From Helianthus annuus (Eukaryota > Streptophyta > Magnoliopsida > Asterales > Asteraceae): 64,000 nt of DNA. Below the pieces are notes generated by a model. The model was not told where the DNA came from, made no database searches, and was given only the letters and a program-made list of their open reading frames with translations. Position numbers and translations under genes: made by a program. Position 1 is the stretch's first letter, and each line of letters starts with the position of its first letter. The stretch covers positions 2,948,549 to 3,012,548 of the forward strand of contig NC_035439.2 in assembly GCF_002127325.2 (NCBI RefSeq), in the 5' to 3' direction. Shown in pieces: positions 1-12,240 of this stretch.

Positions 1-960
1 CGTAACAAAATCCATGGAAATCTCTTCCCATTTCCACTGTGGTATCCTGGGTTGCTGAAGTAAGTCTGAGGGTTTCTGGTACTCTGTCTTGACTCTCGCA
101 CAAGCCAATCATTTGTAATGTGGGCCTTCATGCTAGGCCACCAATATGTAGTTCTAATGTCGTGGTACATTTTATCCGACCCTGGATGTACCGAGTAGCG
201 AGACTTGTGTGCTTCATCCATCACAAGTTCGCGTAGATCGCCATAGGGTAGGACCCAATACGTCCTGTTACATAGTAGGCGTCGTCTTCCTTTTGTTCTA
301 ACCGTTGCCTCGAGCCGCGTAAGGCTTCAGCCTTGACGTTTTCTGGTTTCAATGCTTCTACCTGAGCATTTCGTATTCGTGCAGGAAGATCAGACTGAAT
401 ATTAGGCTGTAGCGCTCGCACGCGCTTAGGTAGGGCGTCCTTTCGACTGAGGGCGTCGGCCACACCATTGGCCTGGCCTGGATGATACTTGATGGCGCAT
501 TCGTAGTCGTTCAGAAGTTCAACCCATCTTTATTGACGCATGTTCAAATCCTTTTGCTTAAGAATATGCTCGAGACTCCTGTGATCGGTGTAAATCGTGC
601 ACCTGGTACCGTACAGGTAGTGTCGCCATATCCTAAGCGCGAAAACAACAGCTCCCAGCTCTAAATCGTGCGTCGTGTAGTTCCGTTCACAAATCTATCT
701 TGGATGGGTCGACATGGATCGCATCCCTGTTCACTACATGGCCTAAGGAGTGGACTTCACGTATCCAGAAGTCGCATTTAGAAAACTTGGCGTACCTTTG
801 CTCCTTCCGAAAAGTTCCAAGATAAGACGTAAGTGCTGCTCGTGTTCCTCCTGACTCTTGGAGTAGATCAGAATGTCGTCGATGGAGACAAGGACAATTT
901 GTCCAGGTAGGGTTTGCACACCCTGTTCGTAAGGTCCATAAATACGGCAGGTGCGCTCAA
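1..960 (-). pseudogene. gypsy pol remnant (RT, RNase H, integrase)
   Basis: Minus-strand translation gives the end of the RT core ([15 protein letters not shown] near 890-950), then frame-shifted RT, then RNase H with a VADALSRK motif near 450. After that comes the integrase zinc-binding region (HPGSDKMY, YWWPSMK, around 110-210), running to the window edge. A one-base loss in the T-run just before the catalytic FIDD segment (about 890) shifts the frame. Another break lies near 220. No single frame spans the region, so it cannot make a functional polyprotein. It belongs to the gag at 1101-2392, but the joining part is deleted. Confidence 0.85.
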
Positions 961-1100
961 TAATATCAAAACATCCATCATACCAAACATAAAATATAAT
1001 AAGTAAAATAATTCATAAAACCAAACACGATAAATGTTCAAACCAAACTTTGTTTGAGTAGCGTAAACATAATAATGAAAATCCAAGATAAGTTATGAGT

Positions 1101-2392
1101 TCAATTAGCGTTCATTGCGTCTCCTCCTCCTAACATGAAAACTCGACCTCTTGCCTCGTTGCCATTGTTATTGTTGTTTCCCCCGTTGTTGTTGTTGTTC
1201 CCGTTGCCCTGGTTATTGTTGTGGTTCTGATTCTGGTTCAACTGAGGACAATCGCGTTTGTAATGACCTTCTGCCCCACACTGGAAACATCCCCGATTTC
1301 CACGCTGTGGCTGCTGCTGCTGGTTCTGTGGAGCTGGCGGTGGGAGTTGCTGGTTCTGATTTGCTGGCCGAGAGCTTCTACAATCCTTAGCCTCATGACC
1401 CATCTTGAGGCATCTTTGACATTGTTCCCTGCGACATCTTCCACTGTGGTGTTTGTTGCACTTATTACACAGTGGGTGAATTCCCCGATATCCACCCTGT
1501 CCTTGACTGCCAGATGATTGCTGGCTCGGGTTCTGATAGTCATTTGTCTTGCGCTGCTGAGACTGAACAGAAACCGATCCCTTACTGGAATCCCCCTCCC
1601 ATTTCCTCTTGTTGTCACTGGGAGTAGTAGGAGTGGTGACAGCAGTAGTGGTAGCCTTGACACGTTTTGGCAGTTTGTTCTGATCCACTGCCTGATCTGT
1701 AATACGGTGAGCGAGGCGCTGAATTTCCTGGATGTTGTCGAGGTTAGCCGAGGTAACGTGGCTCTGTATTTCTGGTGCCAAACCTTTGAGATACAACTCA
1801 ATACGCTTGTATGGAGGGTCCACCATGGTTGGGCACAGCACGGCCAGTTCATTCGACCGTTTAGTATACGCTTCGATCTCCGATCCAACCATTTTCAAAT
1901 TATACAGCTCGTCTTCCAACTTGTGAATATCTTCACGTGTACAATACTCTCTCTTAATAAGTTCTTTGAATTCGTTCCAGGGTGTGGCGTTAGCAGCTGC
2001 CAACCCGAATATCTGCACTTGCGCGTTCCACCAAGTTAACGCGATTCCCTCTAGGGTACCGGTAGCGTATTTCACCCTGCGTTCCTCAGGGCATTCACAC
2101 ATTTCGAATACTGACTCTAGTTTCTCGAACCAGTGAAGGAGTCCAACTGCTCCTTCTGTGCCGCTAAACGTGCCGGGACGGCAGTCCATAAAGTTCTTGA
2201 ATGTGCAGACAGGCTGTTGCGCGTGTTGACCTATTGTGTACGAATAGGGCAAAGTTAAGTACGAGAATTAATGTAGGATCTAAAGATCCTAGTGTCTATA
2301 CTGCAGGGTATACTACCTGCTTGGGCGGCTGCAACTGCCGCAGCAACGAGAGCCTCTAGCTGGGCTTGAGTCATGGTAATTCGTGCGGCCAT
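1101..2392 (-). pseudogene. gypsy gag remnant with CCHC zinc knuckles
   Basis: The main open stretch (1101-2252, 383 codons) encodes a retrotransposon gag domain (CRPGTFSGTEGAVGLLHWFE near its start). Zinc knuckles follow, including a classical CX2CX4HX4C (CFQCGAEGHYKRDC), and then an Asn/Gln-rich tail. The natural start is probably the Met at 2390-2392 or 2372-2374. From there MTQAQLEALVAAAVAAAQAG reads in the usual style of this gag family, but it is separated from the main frame by a break near 2255-2290. Gag normally runs on into protease; here it ends at 1101, where the element is deleted. It would bind element RNA in cytoplasmic particles. Confidence 0.85.
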
Positions 2393-2697
2393 TGATCTTC
2401 ACATCAAAGGCAACATAAGTGAGAAAGGTTCGCGAATAGTGCGATGACAGAAGAGTGTAAGCACATAAGTATTCTCATGCAATGACAAGTTGTGAGCAAG
2501 GTAATGTAAGCATACTACGAGCAAAGTTCTATGCAAATTCTAGCATGTAGGCAATAAACATAAACCTTATTACCTAGGAAGTTGAGTCTTGCACGTGGAG
2601 CGAAGCGTCGTTGTGGATCGTTGAGAGCACTGTTCTGGTTATAGTCTGGTTTTAATAAAAACGTTTCCCATATTAAAACCAAGTTCTCTATAACCAA

Positions 2698-2711
2698 TGG
2701 CTCTGATACCA
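2698..2711 (-). promoter_or_regulatory. Primer binding site, initiator tRNA-Met
   Basis: On the minus strand this reads TGGTATCAGAGCCA, complementary to the 3' end of plant initiator tRNA-Met. It lies three bases inside the LTR edge at 2715, the normal place for the site that primes minus-strand DNA synthesis. An identical 14-mer is found at 36951-36964. Confidence 0.9.
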
Positions 2712-3127
2712 ATCTGTCACACCCCCAAAATCCACCTGCGGAGTATCACCGCTTGGGAGCGTGACTGACCAGGATCAAGCCACCAATCATATCGAATATG
2801 TAATTAATGTCAAGTATAATAAGTGTTAACAAACCATTCAATACGATTGATGTTCCAACAAAACATAGTTTAAGTTGCGGAAGCGTAACAATGAGAGTTC
2901 AATGTATATAATTAGTTCAAGTGTTGTAGTTTAGCATAACATCCACGATCCATGCACCACAACGACCTGCTCCTCCCTGTGCAAGCTCCATATGTACCTA
3001 ATGTCCTGCAAGGCATGCAGCAGAGAGTCAACAACTAGTTGAGCGAGTTCACAGTTAACAGTTCAATAATAGTATAGTGTGAGTAACAGTATGTTCGTTC
3101 GTTATGTCATGTATCGTATTGGTTTCC

Positions 3128-3324
3128 ATCGCGGCCTCCCAGGCAGGTATGCGAAGATATTAGGGGAATGTTCATCCCGAGTATTCTAGACTAGGTTTAT
3201 GTGTATCGCGGCCTACCAGGCAGGTGTGCGAAGATTAGTAGATTACAGTTCGCGGCCTTCCAAAGGCAGGTGTGCGAAGTCAGTCATAATATCGCGGCCA
3301 ACCCTTGGCAGGTGTGCGAAGATC
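3128..3324 (+). repeat. Four copies of a ~30-bp motif in the gypsy LTR
   Basis: A motif of the form 'tcgcggcc....ggcaggtgtgcgaag' occurs four times, near 3128, 3207, 3250 and 3292. The copies are roughly 42 bp apart, with a longer first gap. They are imperfect, which suggests an old array inside the LTR. Confidence 0.8.
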
Positions 3325-3924
3325 AGTTCAATAAGTGTTACTAGTCTAGTAGTAGTTCTAACAGTGGAGTATGTACCATAGTTTATCCCATAACATCACT
3401 ACGTTCCATTATAGACAAGTACCAGTAAATAATCAAATCCCATTCCCACCCTGGGAACCCCATGCCTTGGCTGTGTGAACTCACCTTGGTTTGCTCGGTA
3501 TGCTAGGTTATGCACTCACAAGTAATTAATCACGTCCTATTGTATGCACGTATAACAAATCAGTTCATGTTCGCAATGATACGCATGCAATCTAATGTCA
3601 CATAGTGCTTGAAAGTCAATACCATGCATCAATCATGTATCACATAACAGTCATTTTGCATATCGGCACAACACGTACCATTTCATACTTACTCATCAGC
3701 TAGTGTACACAAAAAAACATTCATCACCAAGCATGGCATGCCAAATAAATCAAACATACATCCCATCCTTCGAAGGATGTTTATAATCCCTAATATCTTT
3801 CGATCCACTGTTATCTTTCGACACATTAGTGATCTTTCGACAAACAGTTATCATAGTTATCATTCGGACCGAAAGTTATGTTTCGAACCTAATGTCATCT
3901 TTCGACCAAAAGTCATCTTTCGGT

Positions 3925-4051
3925 CAACACTACTATGGTTCGGTCAATGCTATCCTTCGGTCAACACTACTATGGTTCGGTCAATGCTATCCTTCGGTCA
4001 ACACTACTATGGTTCGGTCAATGCTATCCTTCGGTCAACACTACTATGGTT
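3925..4051 (+). repeat. 37-bp tandem repeat in the gypsy LTR
   Basis: The unit contains 'caacactactatggttcgg' followed by 'tcaatgctatccttcgg'. It is repeated about three and a half times almost without change. Because 37 is one more than a multiple of three, every reading frame cycles through the same three peptides. That explains the spurious open frames here. Confidence 0.85.
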
Positions 4052-5076
4052 CGACTAACAAGCATCTTTCGACAACAACTATGTTTCGAGTAGCAAGTAT
4101 CTTTCGATACATATCAGTTACGTTTGATCACAATCAGTTACGGATATCACGCAGTCAATTACAGAAACAGAAACCCTAATCATCTACAGCCGTCATCATC
4201 ATTAACAATCATCATCGATCATGCATGTCCAAACAAATCACAATAAGTACCAAATCTTAACAGTACATCTACATAACGAGTATCATACGAGCACGATTCC
4301 TCACTACAATCGATCTATAATATTGATTAATAATCCGAACAGAATACCAAAAACCCTAATCGATAGCAGGTTTAGATCTTTGTGTTTAAACTAACCAAAC
4401 CGTGTTCACTTGTTTCGTTTTCGTTTACCATAATCAACATCATCAATAAGCAAGGGATTCAAACATGAGATCAGGCATTATGTATATATATTAATGAATC
4501 ATGTATTCGATTAACAGTTAGCAAGGATAACAATTAAATAATCATGAAATGCTTGGATACTAACCGAGGTGAATCGAAAACTAAAGCAAGCTTCGAGAGT
4601 TCCAAATTGCCGTCACTCACAGAAAGGCTCTAGGGTTGAAAGTGACTGCCGACTACATGCATTCACGTATATAAACGTATCACAGGAATGGGCCAAGCCC
4701 ATTAGAAAGACTGGGCCGAAAGATCTGGATTCTAGTCGAAGGATATGTTTCGTGGTCCTTCGAAGAGACTGGGCCGAAAGATGTCGAAGGATCCTATCTC
4801 TGCTCGAAGGGTATGTTTCGAGATCCTTCGAACCTAAGGTTATCTTTCGTGATCCTTCGATCTGGATGTCATGTTTCGTAAACTGGACTAAGTGTTTTAA
4901 TAATAATTTTAATATTATTTTCTACCACAGCAAGTAATCACATATAGGCAAAAACGACAATACATTTCATTAAAACACAACGCGTACAATTTCAAGTCCA
5001 CAATCCAAACAACTAAACAGTCAAAGTCAACGCGCATTTAATGCGAAAGTGAAAATCAGAAACTCGAGTTGTCACA

Positions 5077-6278
5077 TATACTTACAGTGATTAAAGTTAT
5101 TATATTTTACTGGTATGGGAGGTATTATACATTATTTGATTCTCGTTACTATGACTCAGGAAGTTAGCATGACCACAATTATAACTAATATTATTCTTAA
5201 CATTTATGTATAAATCTAAATGGTGCATACCATAATAAAATAATCAAGTATAATACTTTTAGTCAGGTTACTATACCCTGATATTACAATTAGTGAATTA
5301 ATATATTCTGGTAAGTTATAATAACTGACATAAAATGTCATTATTCTAGATTGCATGACTTGGTGCTAGAGATAATATGTTTGACAAAGTAATAAGACAT
5401 CATTATGTCCAAAGTCACTAGCTGAAAGAATGATCAGTAGTGATATGTCCAGAGACACTAGTTGAAAGAATGATCAACAGTGTTATAATTAGAATCACTA
5501 GTTGAAAGAATGATCAACAGTGATAATGACCAGAAGCACTAGTTGAAAGAATGATCAACAGTGCCATGAATAGAATCGCTAGTTGAAAGAATGATCAACA
5601 GCGATATGACCAAAGACCCTAGTTGAAAGAATGATCAACAGTGTTATGAACAAGTGATATGGTCAGAATCACTAGTTGAAAGAATGATCAACAGTGATAT
5701 GACCCAGTCATAGGAATTGCCTAATGATAGATAAATTGAATAACAGTAAAGTATAGTTATTTGATTAATTCACTATTGGATGAAAGTAAACCAATGAGTG
5801 ATATTATTGCTGTTATATTGGAATTGCTATTATGTGACAGAATACTGATTGAGTAAGGTAAATGCAAATAAATATAAAACCTTAATACTGTAAGGTATAA
5901 CAATATATTTGTATAAAAATGGAATGAATTCACTCAGCATTCCCGCTGACAAAACCTTTTTCCAACATGTTTCAGGTAATTACCATAGATTGGAATAAAG
6001 GCTGGATATGGCACTGAAAGACATCAAGAAATGGCTTATTAAAGAAATATTGTTTTATAAAATAAAAATTTATCTTTATTAAAGCTACCATTTTAAAATA
6101 GGGATTTATCCCATCTGTTTAAATCAAATCCGGTGTTTTCTAAACTCTGATATTTTTCCTAACTCACGGTCCTGAAGAAAATTCCGTTGCAATGTTTTTC
6201 AAAACAAAAATAATCACCGGTACCACGGGACTGCTCACGGCACCCGATTCCGTCCAGGGTGGGTCGGGGGTCGTGACA
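5077..6278 (+). repeat. LTR fragment of a second gypsy family
   Basis: The right end reads GGGTCGGGGGTCGTGACA, a typical gypsy LTR 3' edge. A 'cccgctgac...catgtttcaggt' segment near 5945-5980 resembles the downstream part of such LTRs in plus orientation. No primer binding site follows, so it is a 3' LTR or solo LTR. The CACTA element is inserted at its last base. The left part may continue beyond the nested gypsy element of 1-5076, so its left limit is unknown. It carries a 40-bp tandem array (5413-5706). No gene is seen. Confidence 0.6.
5413..5706 (+). repeat. Seven-copy ~40-bp tandem repeat
   Basis: The core 'agttgaaagaatgatcaaca' recurs seven times (the first copy has a variant core), separated by about 15 less conserved bases. 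The sixth unit is longer by about 13 bases. The array lies within the LTR fragment 5077-6278 and may be part of its U3 region. Confidence 0.9.
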
Positions 6279-8934
6279 CGCACTACTAGAAAATTAGGCA
6301 ATTGTCACCAAAATTTTGCTACCAAAAAAAAAGAAGGTAGCAATCTAGTAAATTAAGCGTGCTTATAGGATACGGTAGCTAAGTGGTAGTAAATTTTGCC
6401 ACCATTTATTTCCCATCACAAATTCGTGGTAAAGAAATTGCCCTTATTTTATATTTGGTCTTAAAATCGTGCCAAACAAAATTAGTGGGCTAGATTTTCG
6501 TAATTGTGACCGTGAGAATGGTAGCAACATTATAATTTAATATGGCGGGCCATTTTTTTATCAAGTCCGCTCTTTTTTTAGAATTGCTAGGGTTGAATTG
6601 CCACCGTATTAGTGACCATGAAATTTTGAGCGTGATTATTTTTATTTATGGCGCCATATTTTATCCACAATTAACTCACATAACCGGCCTCTCCACTAAT
6701 TAGGGTTTTGATTGAATATTATTCACCCTTATACATCATTCCATCAAAGCCTGAATCAAAGAATGAACTTCTGCACAAGGTATGATTCTTGTTCCTATGA
6801 CTTATTTATATATCCTATGCATTACCAAACGCCAACAGCTCAGTGCCTACGGCTAAAGATTCTTGATTTATTTTCCAGTTGCTGCTGCGGGATTGACGTT
6901 CTGTTTATGCTTCTGATTGACAGGTAACTTTAATTCATGATTTTGAGTGTTTGTTTTATGGATTATTGAATGTTCAGATGATAGGGTTTGTGATTGATCA
7001 GATAGGGGTTTTGATATTGTTAAGTTGATGTGTATTCATGTGCTAGTTGACCGATAATAAAAATACCTCACATTTAGCTTAAGGTACACATATTTAACTT
7101 TCAATATATGAGGATAGTAAGGGTTTGGAGGCAGACGCAGCGACCAAATGCAACGTGCACGGCTGCAGGCAGACTAAACGGGTGCGACTGCCGTAACGCT
7201 GCAGCGCGCGGCTTCAGAAACACAACGTGTGTCGCGCGGCTGCAGATGCGCGTACGTTTGTATGTTTGGTTAATTCACTGAAATAAGAATCCTTTGTAAC
7301 GATTTTTTAATATTAAATACCGAACCGTAACTAACGGTTTGGTTACACGGTTTAGGCTTTATTGAACCCATATAAAATACATGAATAAAAATACAAAGGA
7401 TTAAACCATTACATAAACTATTACACATAAAACAAACAGAAAGTGTTGATATGAATGTACACATTCTATTTAACTGATATTACATATAATAAACATAAAG
7501 TCTTGCTATGATCTGATCATTAACTAATCTAAAAAAACATATAGAAGGGTTAAAAGTTAGATGGAACCTCATATAAGCGTTGGATATAAATGCTACAGGC
7601 GAGCAGGGTTTCGATAGTTTTGAATTTTTATCATGGTTAAAAAATATTAACTGGGGCTTAGAATCTTAGATTGTAGGCTGAACTTTTATTTTAACCAAAC
7701 TAGTAATGGTTCAATTTATTTTAGTTAAACACAATATAAAAATATAATTAGTTAAATAAGTGTAATTTAAAATATTTACAAACTTAAATTATACTCAAAT
7801 TTTATGGTCCGGTTCGGTTTTATACGACTGGTTTTGGGTACAAACCGTGAACCCAACCGTTCACTACGGTTTGAAATTTTTGAAGTCGACCGACCGGAAG
7901 TTTAGAGAAAAAACCGACGATAGAACCAAACGGATGACCGGTTTGGGCGGTTTCACGGTTTTAAGTCGAACCGTGAACACCCGTAATACGACCCACGTCT
8001 CAAAAAGCTTGAATTGCACAGCCCATATGGGTTTCGTGACCAACTGAAGTTTTTATAATTCATGCCACCGGTTGCTCAAGTATTGATAACAGAAATATTT
8101 AGACTTAAGTTTTTCAGCATTAGAAACGGGTTGATTGGGACATGTCCTAGCGTGTGAGTCGAATATCTGAAATCCAGGTCACAGGTATCTTAGACGGACC
8201 AACTGAACTTTTAAAATACACGCCACAGGAAAACGGGTCAAATTAACAGAAATATTGAAACTGAAAACAGATCGAAAAGGACGTGTCCTTGGTTCGAATA
8301 TTTAAATTGCAGGCGATGGGCTGCTAAAGTATTAGAAAACAGGTTGGGTCGAGTATTTAAAATGCAGCCCACGGACTGCTAAAGCATTAGAAAACGAGTC
8401 GAATTAACTAGACAATAGATATAGAGTAATATATTACATGAAAAAACATATTAAATAATTAGTTTTCTGATTATACTATATGTTAGTTTTAAAAAGCGTT
8501 TATTAAGCGTGTCTAAGCGAAAGACAACCTAAGGCGGATGTCGGTAGATAATGGTAGGATGTCGGTTGAACGTGTCCAGCGCCCATGTCAGCAGCTCCTC
8601 GCCACAGAACAAGTTCCGGATATGCAGATAACAGGTCTTAATCGGTCGCATATTTCATCCACAGTGCGCTCATCCATTTAGTGGAACCTATTCAAGTATT
8701 GCATCATATGTAACAGTGGAACCATGCAGTTGGCCCAAATTCCTTTATTTTATATAACAAACACCTCATTTGATACCAGCCGGTGACAAGGGGTATAATA
8801 GGAACTCCAACTAGCTGTTACAAACCTTCTTTATTCAAAGAATTAATTCTTTATGTGATGAGGCTCCTAAACTTATAAGGGATTTAAGGTCAAGATGGGT
8901 TTTTTAAAGATGGATTTGGGCATGATAGGCCAAA

Positions 8935-9110
8935 AATATATATAAATAAAAAAATTAAAAAATCAAAAAAAATCAAAAAAATCTAAAAATTCAAAAAATA
9001 AAAAATAAAAAAAACCCATTCTGACCCGAACCCGTTTCGACCGAACCCGTTCCGACCCGAACCCGTTTCGACCCATGACCCGAACCGAACCGACCCGTTT
9101 GCCATGTTGT
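8935..9110. repeat. A-rich low-complexity stretch followed by 'cccgaaccc' repeats
   Basis: About 80 bp of 'aaaaatcaaaaa'-type sequence is followed by repeated 'acccgaacccgtttcgacc'. The same combination forms the edges of the hAT-like element at 42563-46097. This may therefore be a fragment of a related element inside the CACTA transposon. Confidence 0.5.
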
Positions 9111-9613
9111 TTTATTGATTTTAAACTAATATATATGTGGTTTTTAAGCTCAAGTTTGAATGTTTATATGAGATGATCAATTCTTGTTATATGGGGTGTT
9201 CATGATACTGATTTTAAACTAATATATATAGCTAATACCACGCTCGAACAACCCATTTTGCATCGTTACCTAACACCTAAACCCACTACACCACCACCCA
9301 AAAGCTAAACACCCACCCCACCACCACCCAAAAACCTAAACCCCCCACCCCCCCCCCCCCCCCCCCAAAAAAAAAAAAACTATACCTCACCAGTAATTTT
9401 TTAAACGGATTCTAAGTACAAAATTAGTTGTCCAATGTTGCTTATGGATAGAAAAAATTCTTATTAGTGTCGTCTAACTGAAACGGATTCTAATTAGTTG
9501 TCCAATTTTTGCTTGCTAATTAGTTGTCTAACATTCAAAGTGATTGTAACTAATTTATGTTATCAAATGTTTTTTTTTTCTAAATATTTATTGTTGCTTT
9601 TGTTGCAGATATC

Positions 9614-11438
9614 ATGGCACGAACTATGGATCGAGGTAGTGTTGCAGCTGGTGGTCGAGGTGTTGGGCAAGAAGTTGGTCAAGCTGGTGGACGAGGTATT
9701 GTACGAGGTAGTAGTCAAGGTAGCCGTCTAGCTACTACTCAAGAGGTTTGCCGTTGTGGTGGTCGAGTTTATGTGCGAAGTGGTGATCAAGCGGGTGATC
9801 GAGTAGTTGGGCGACGTAGTGGTATAGGTAACAATCAAAGTAGTGGTCAAGCGGGTGATCAAGGAGTTGGGCGAGGTGGTCGTATAGGTAACCGACAAAG
9901 TAGTGGTCAAGCGGGTGATCGAGGAGTTGGGCGAGGTGGTGGTGATGTTAATTTATTTAACATCACCACTTAGACAATTTTTATTTAACTTGTTGGAACA
10001 TTTTGTATGTGAATTTATTTATTTTTTTTTCTTCATAGATGTATTATCAGTGGGAGGATAAAAACCATGCACAAATTCATAGGTGCTGGGAGAAGTGCAT
10101 TGCTGGTAAATTCCCCACTTTGTTGCGTAACGTACGGAATGAAGCTAAAGCTAAGGCGAAGGAACAAGGTAAAAATGTTGGAGACGATATGACCGATGTT
10201 ATTGACTTTAAACCAACATGGATAAGATCTGAGATATGGAAACAAATGCTTGACCACTGGAACACACCTAAGTGGAAAGCAAAGTCTTTAAGAAACAAAG
10301 ACATTAGAAGTAGGGCAACTGGCGGCAAACATACACTAGGATCCCAATCCTATGTGACCCTGAAAAGAAAAGCGGTAAAAATTGTTAATTTCGCTCTTTT
10401 ATTATATATATATATATCATGTCAATATTATCATTTTTATTAACTTCCAAATTCTACAGAAAAGGAAACTTGGGCGTGAATTGACGGTTCGTGAAGCGTG
10501 GAAGCAAGCACACTGCAGGAAAGGAAGTCGACCATTGGATAAAGATCTAAGTTGTAGCAGTTCACTACTTTTGGACGTTGATTCGGCAGGGGACGCTCAA
10601 GAAGAAAATCTTGTATGAGTTGATGCTAGGGCAGAGGAGACTTGGGTAAGTCAATTGATTAGTAAATCTGAACAAAGTATTTCAAAATTAAAAACACGAA
10701 GTTTATTACAATGAAATTTGTATAATATAATTATGTGTTTATCCCATTAGGTTAAATATGAAGGTTTTCTTGAGGAGAAGTATGGGAAAGAACGTAACAA
10801 ACATCCAAAATTTGACGAAGACTTGTGGTGACGAGCTGAGGGCAAGAAGAAAGGAAAAGTGTACGGGTTAGGCAATGATAGTGACCCGTGTGTACATAGC
10901 AGAGAAGACACTGAGGTATTTTTAATCCTTTTAGACTAGTAACTTTTGTGCATTTAAGTCGTTTCCCACTGTTATTATGTTTGTTTGGTTTGAGATGCTT
11001 GTTTTTTATTGTTAGGTTTGATGCTCTTAAATTAGTGAGATCGTTAAGGAATTTCATAATAATTTGATTACACCTTCTTTACGGGTTGTTTCACACAAAA
11101 AAAATGTTTTTAAAATTAGGTATAATTTCCTTTTTAATATGTAAACAAACTGGAACATGCTATCTAGCTTCTAGCACTTGAATTGTAGCTCACAGTTGTA
11201 TTTTGTTTTCTTTGCAACCAATTTGACCCATTATTAGTTTTCGTTAATTCTGATTTCTTGATTCTATTCATTGGTTATTTTGTAGATTGAAAAGTTGAAC
11301 TTAGTTATCAAGGAGCTCGTTAAGGAAAAAGATGAAGAAAAAGAAAGGTTCAATGGAATTATTGCGGGGTTGTTGGCTGACAAAGAAAAAGATAAGGTGG
11401 ATAAAGATGCGTTGCTTGATCACGATGTCACAAATTGA
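9614..11438 (+). pseudogene. TnpA-like / Transposase_24 (Ptta/En/Spm) gene of the CACTA element, two nonsense codons
   Basis: Five exons can be read: about 9614-9946, 10039-10374, 10460-10645, 10751-10915 and 11286-11438. All introns have GT..AG ends; the first donor is the least certain. Exon 1 encodes a Gly/Arg-rich repeat region (GQAGDRGVGRGG). Exon 2 holds the Transposase_24 core (W at 'PTWIRSEIW', then HWNTPKWKAKS and a HTLGSQS block). Exon 3 continues with LGRELTVREAW. Exon 4 gives VKYEGFLEEKYGK and KGKVYGLG, and exon 5 a charged coiled coil. In-frame TGA codons lie at 10616-10618 and 10829-10831; the reading frame is otherwise preserved. The family is thought to bind subterminal repeats and help transposition. 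Confidence 0.85.
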
Positions 11439-11715
11439 AGCTATGTTAACAGCTACAGTTCGAAAATAGGCTATAAGCACTTGATTTTGAATGTCTAGAT
11501 GTTTATCTTATTAGGATAATTTTAATTGGTTTATATTTTAGTTGGTATTTTTTATATGCTTTTGAAAACAAGATGCTTTATATAATTATGGGATTTTATT
11601 AGACTTTTTTATATTATTTTTTGTTTTATTGATATGTAATTTTGATGAAAATAGCAAGGAGAAAAGAAATCTGAATTAAAAAACCAATTAAAACCAATAT
11701 TCCAGTAATCAGTAT

Positions 11716-12240
11716 GGTACCAAATAAATGGTAGCAAATGGTTGTAATTGTGTAAAAAATGGTGGCTAAATGGTGGCAATATCATGGCTAAATGGTGCAA
11801 ATTGTGTGAAAAATGATGGCTAAATGGTGGCAATATCGGTGCTAAATGGTGGCAATATAGGTGGCTAAATGGTATTAAAATGTGCAAAAACTATTGGCTA
11901 AATGGTGGCAATATCGGTGGCTAAATGGTGGCAACGTCGGTGGCTAAATGGTATCAAAACGTACAAAAACCGATGGTTAAATGGTGGCAAATCAGTGGCT
12001 AAATGGTATGAAAACGCATCACAACTTGGTGGCAAACTCGGTGGCAAACAAGGCGGAGCGTAGCAAACATGAAGTGGTGGCAAATAATTGTGACCAATTT
12101 TGTGGTGGTAAAATAAGGTAGCAAAATATAAAAATGGTGGCAATTTGGTGGCAATAGGGCAATTGACACGGGTGTTTTTGTCACCGTATTTTCGGTGGCA
12201 AACGGGTGACAAAAAGGAAATTGTTACCATTTTGTAACCA
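11716..12240 (+). repeat. CACTA 3' subterminal repeats
   Basis: At least ten copies of 'ggctaaatggtggcaa' or close variants are spread over about 500 bp before the right terminal repeat. Related 'ggtagcaa'/'gccacca' motifs lie inside the left end (6300-6620). Dense subterminal motifs are the binding platform for TnpA-type proteins in known CACTA elements. Confidence 0.85.

Larger units (their letters stand above)
1..5076 (-). mobile_element. Ty3/gypsy LTR retrotransposon, degraded, left end outside the window
   Basis: A minus-strand gypsy element. Reading right to left it has a 5' LTR (2715-5076), a tRNA-Met primer binding site (2698-2711), a gag remnant (1101-2392) and pol remnants of reverse transcriptase, RNase H and integrase (1-960). 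Protease and the N-terminal half of reverse transcriptase are missing between gag and pol. The sequence at 961-1100 is AT-rich and fits neither. The 3' LTR lies outside the window, so the target duplication cannot be checked. The gag and pol style resembles the Tekay/Del group, which is an inference. It appears nested in older LTR sequence that continues at 5077. Confidence 0.85.
2715..5076 (-). repeat. 5' LTR of the gypsy element (2.36 kb)
   Basis: It begins TGTCACACCCCC and ends GAGTTGTCACA on the plus strand, giving the TG...CA form expected of an LTR. It abuts the primer binding site. It contains two internal repeat arrays (3128-3324 and 3925-4051). It also holds many 'tcgaagg'/'ctttcg' motifs between 3770 and 4870. 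The right boundary is inferred from the terminal bases, because the partner LTR is not in the window. Confidence 0.8.

Noticed and set aside
1151..2039. Plus-strand open frames over the gag region
   Set aside because: They are the antisense of the minus-strand gag, whose zinc knuckles are unmistakable.
3738..4179. Overlapping open frames with repeated peptides
   Set aside because: They come from the 37-bp repeat, whose length cycles one peptide set through all frames.
5413..5706. Regularly spaced repeats resembling a CRISPR array
   Set aside because: Plant nuclear context, imperfect repeats, short related linkers, no cas genes, and location inside an LTR.
9728..9910. Thr-rich minus-strand open frame opposite the Gly-rich exon
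   Set aside because: It is antisense to the repetitive Gly/Arg exon of the CACTA gene and reflects its codon repeats.
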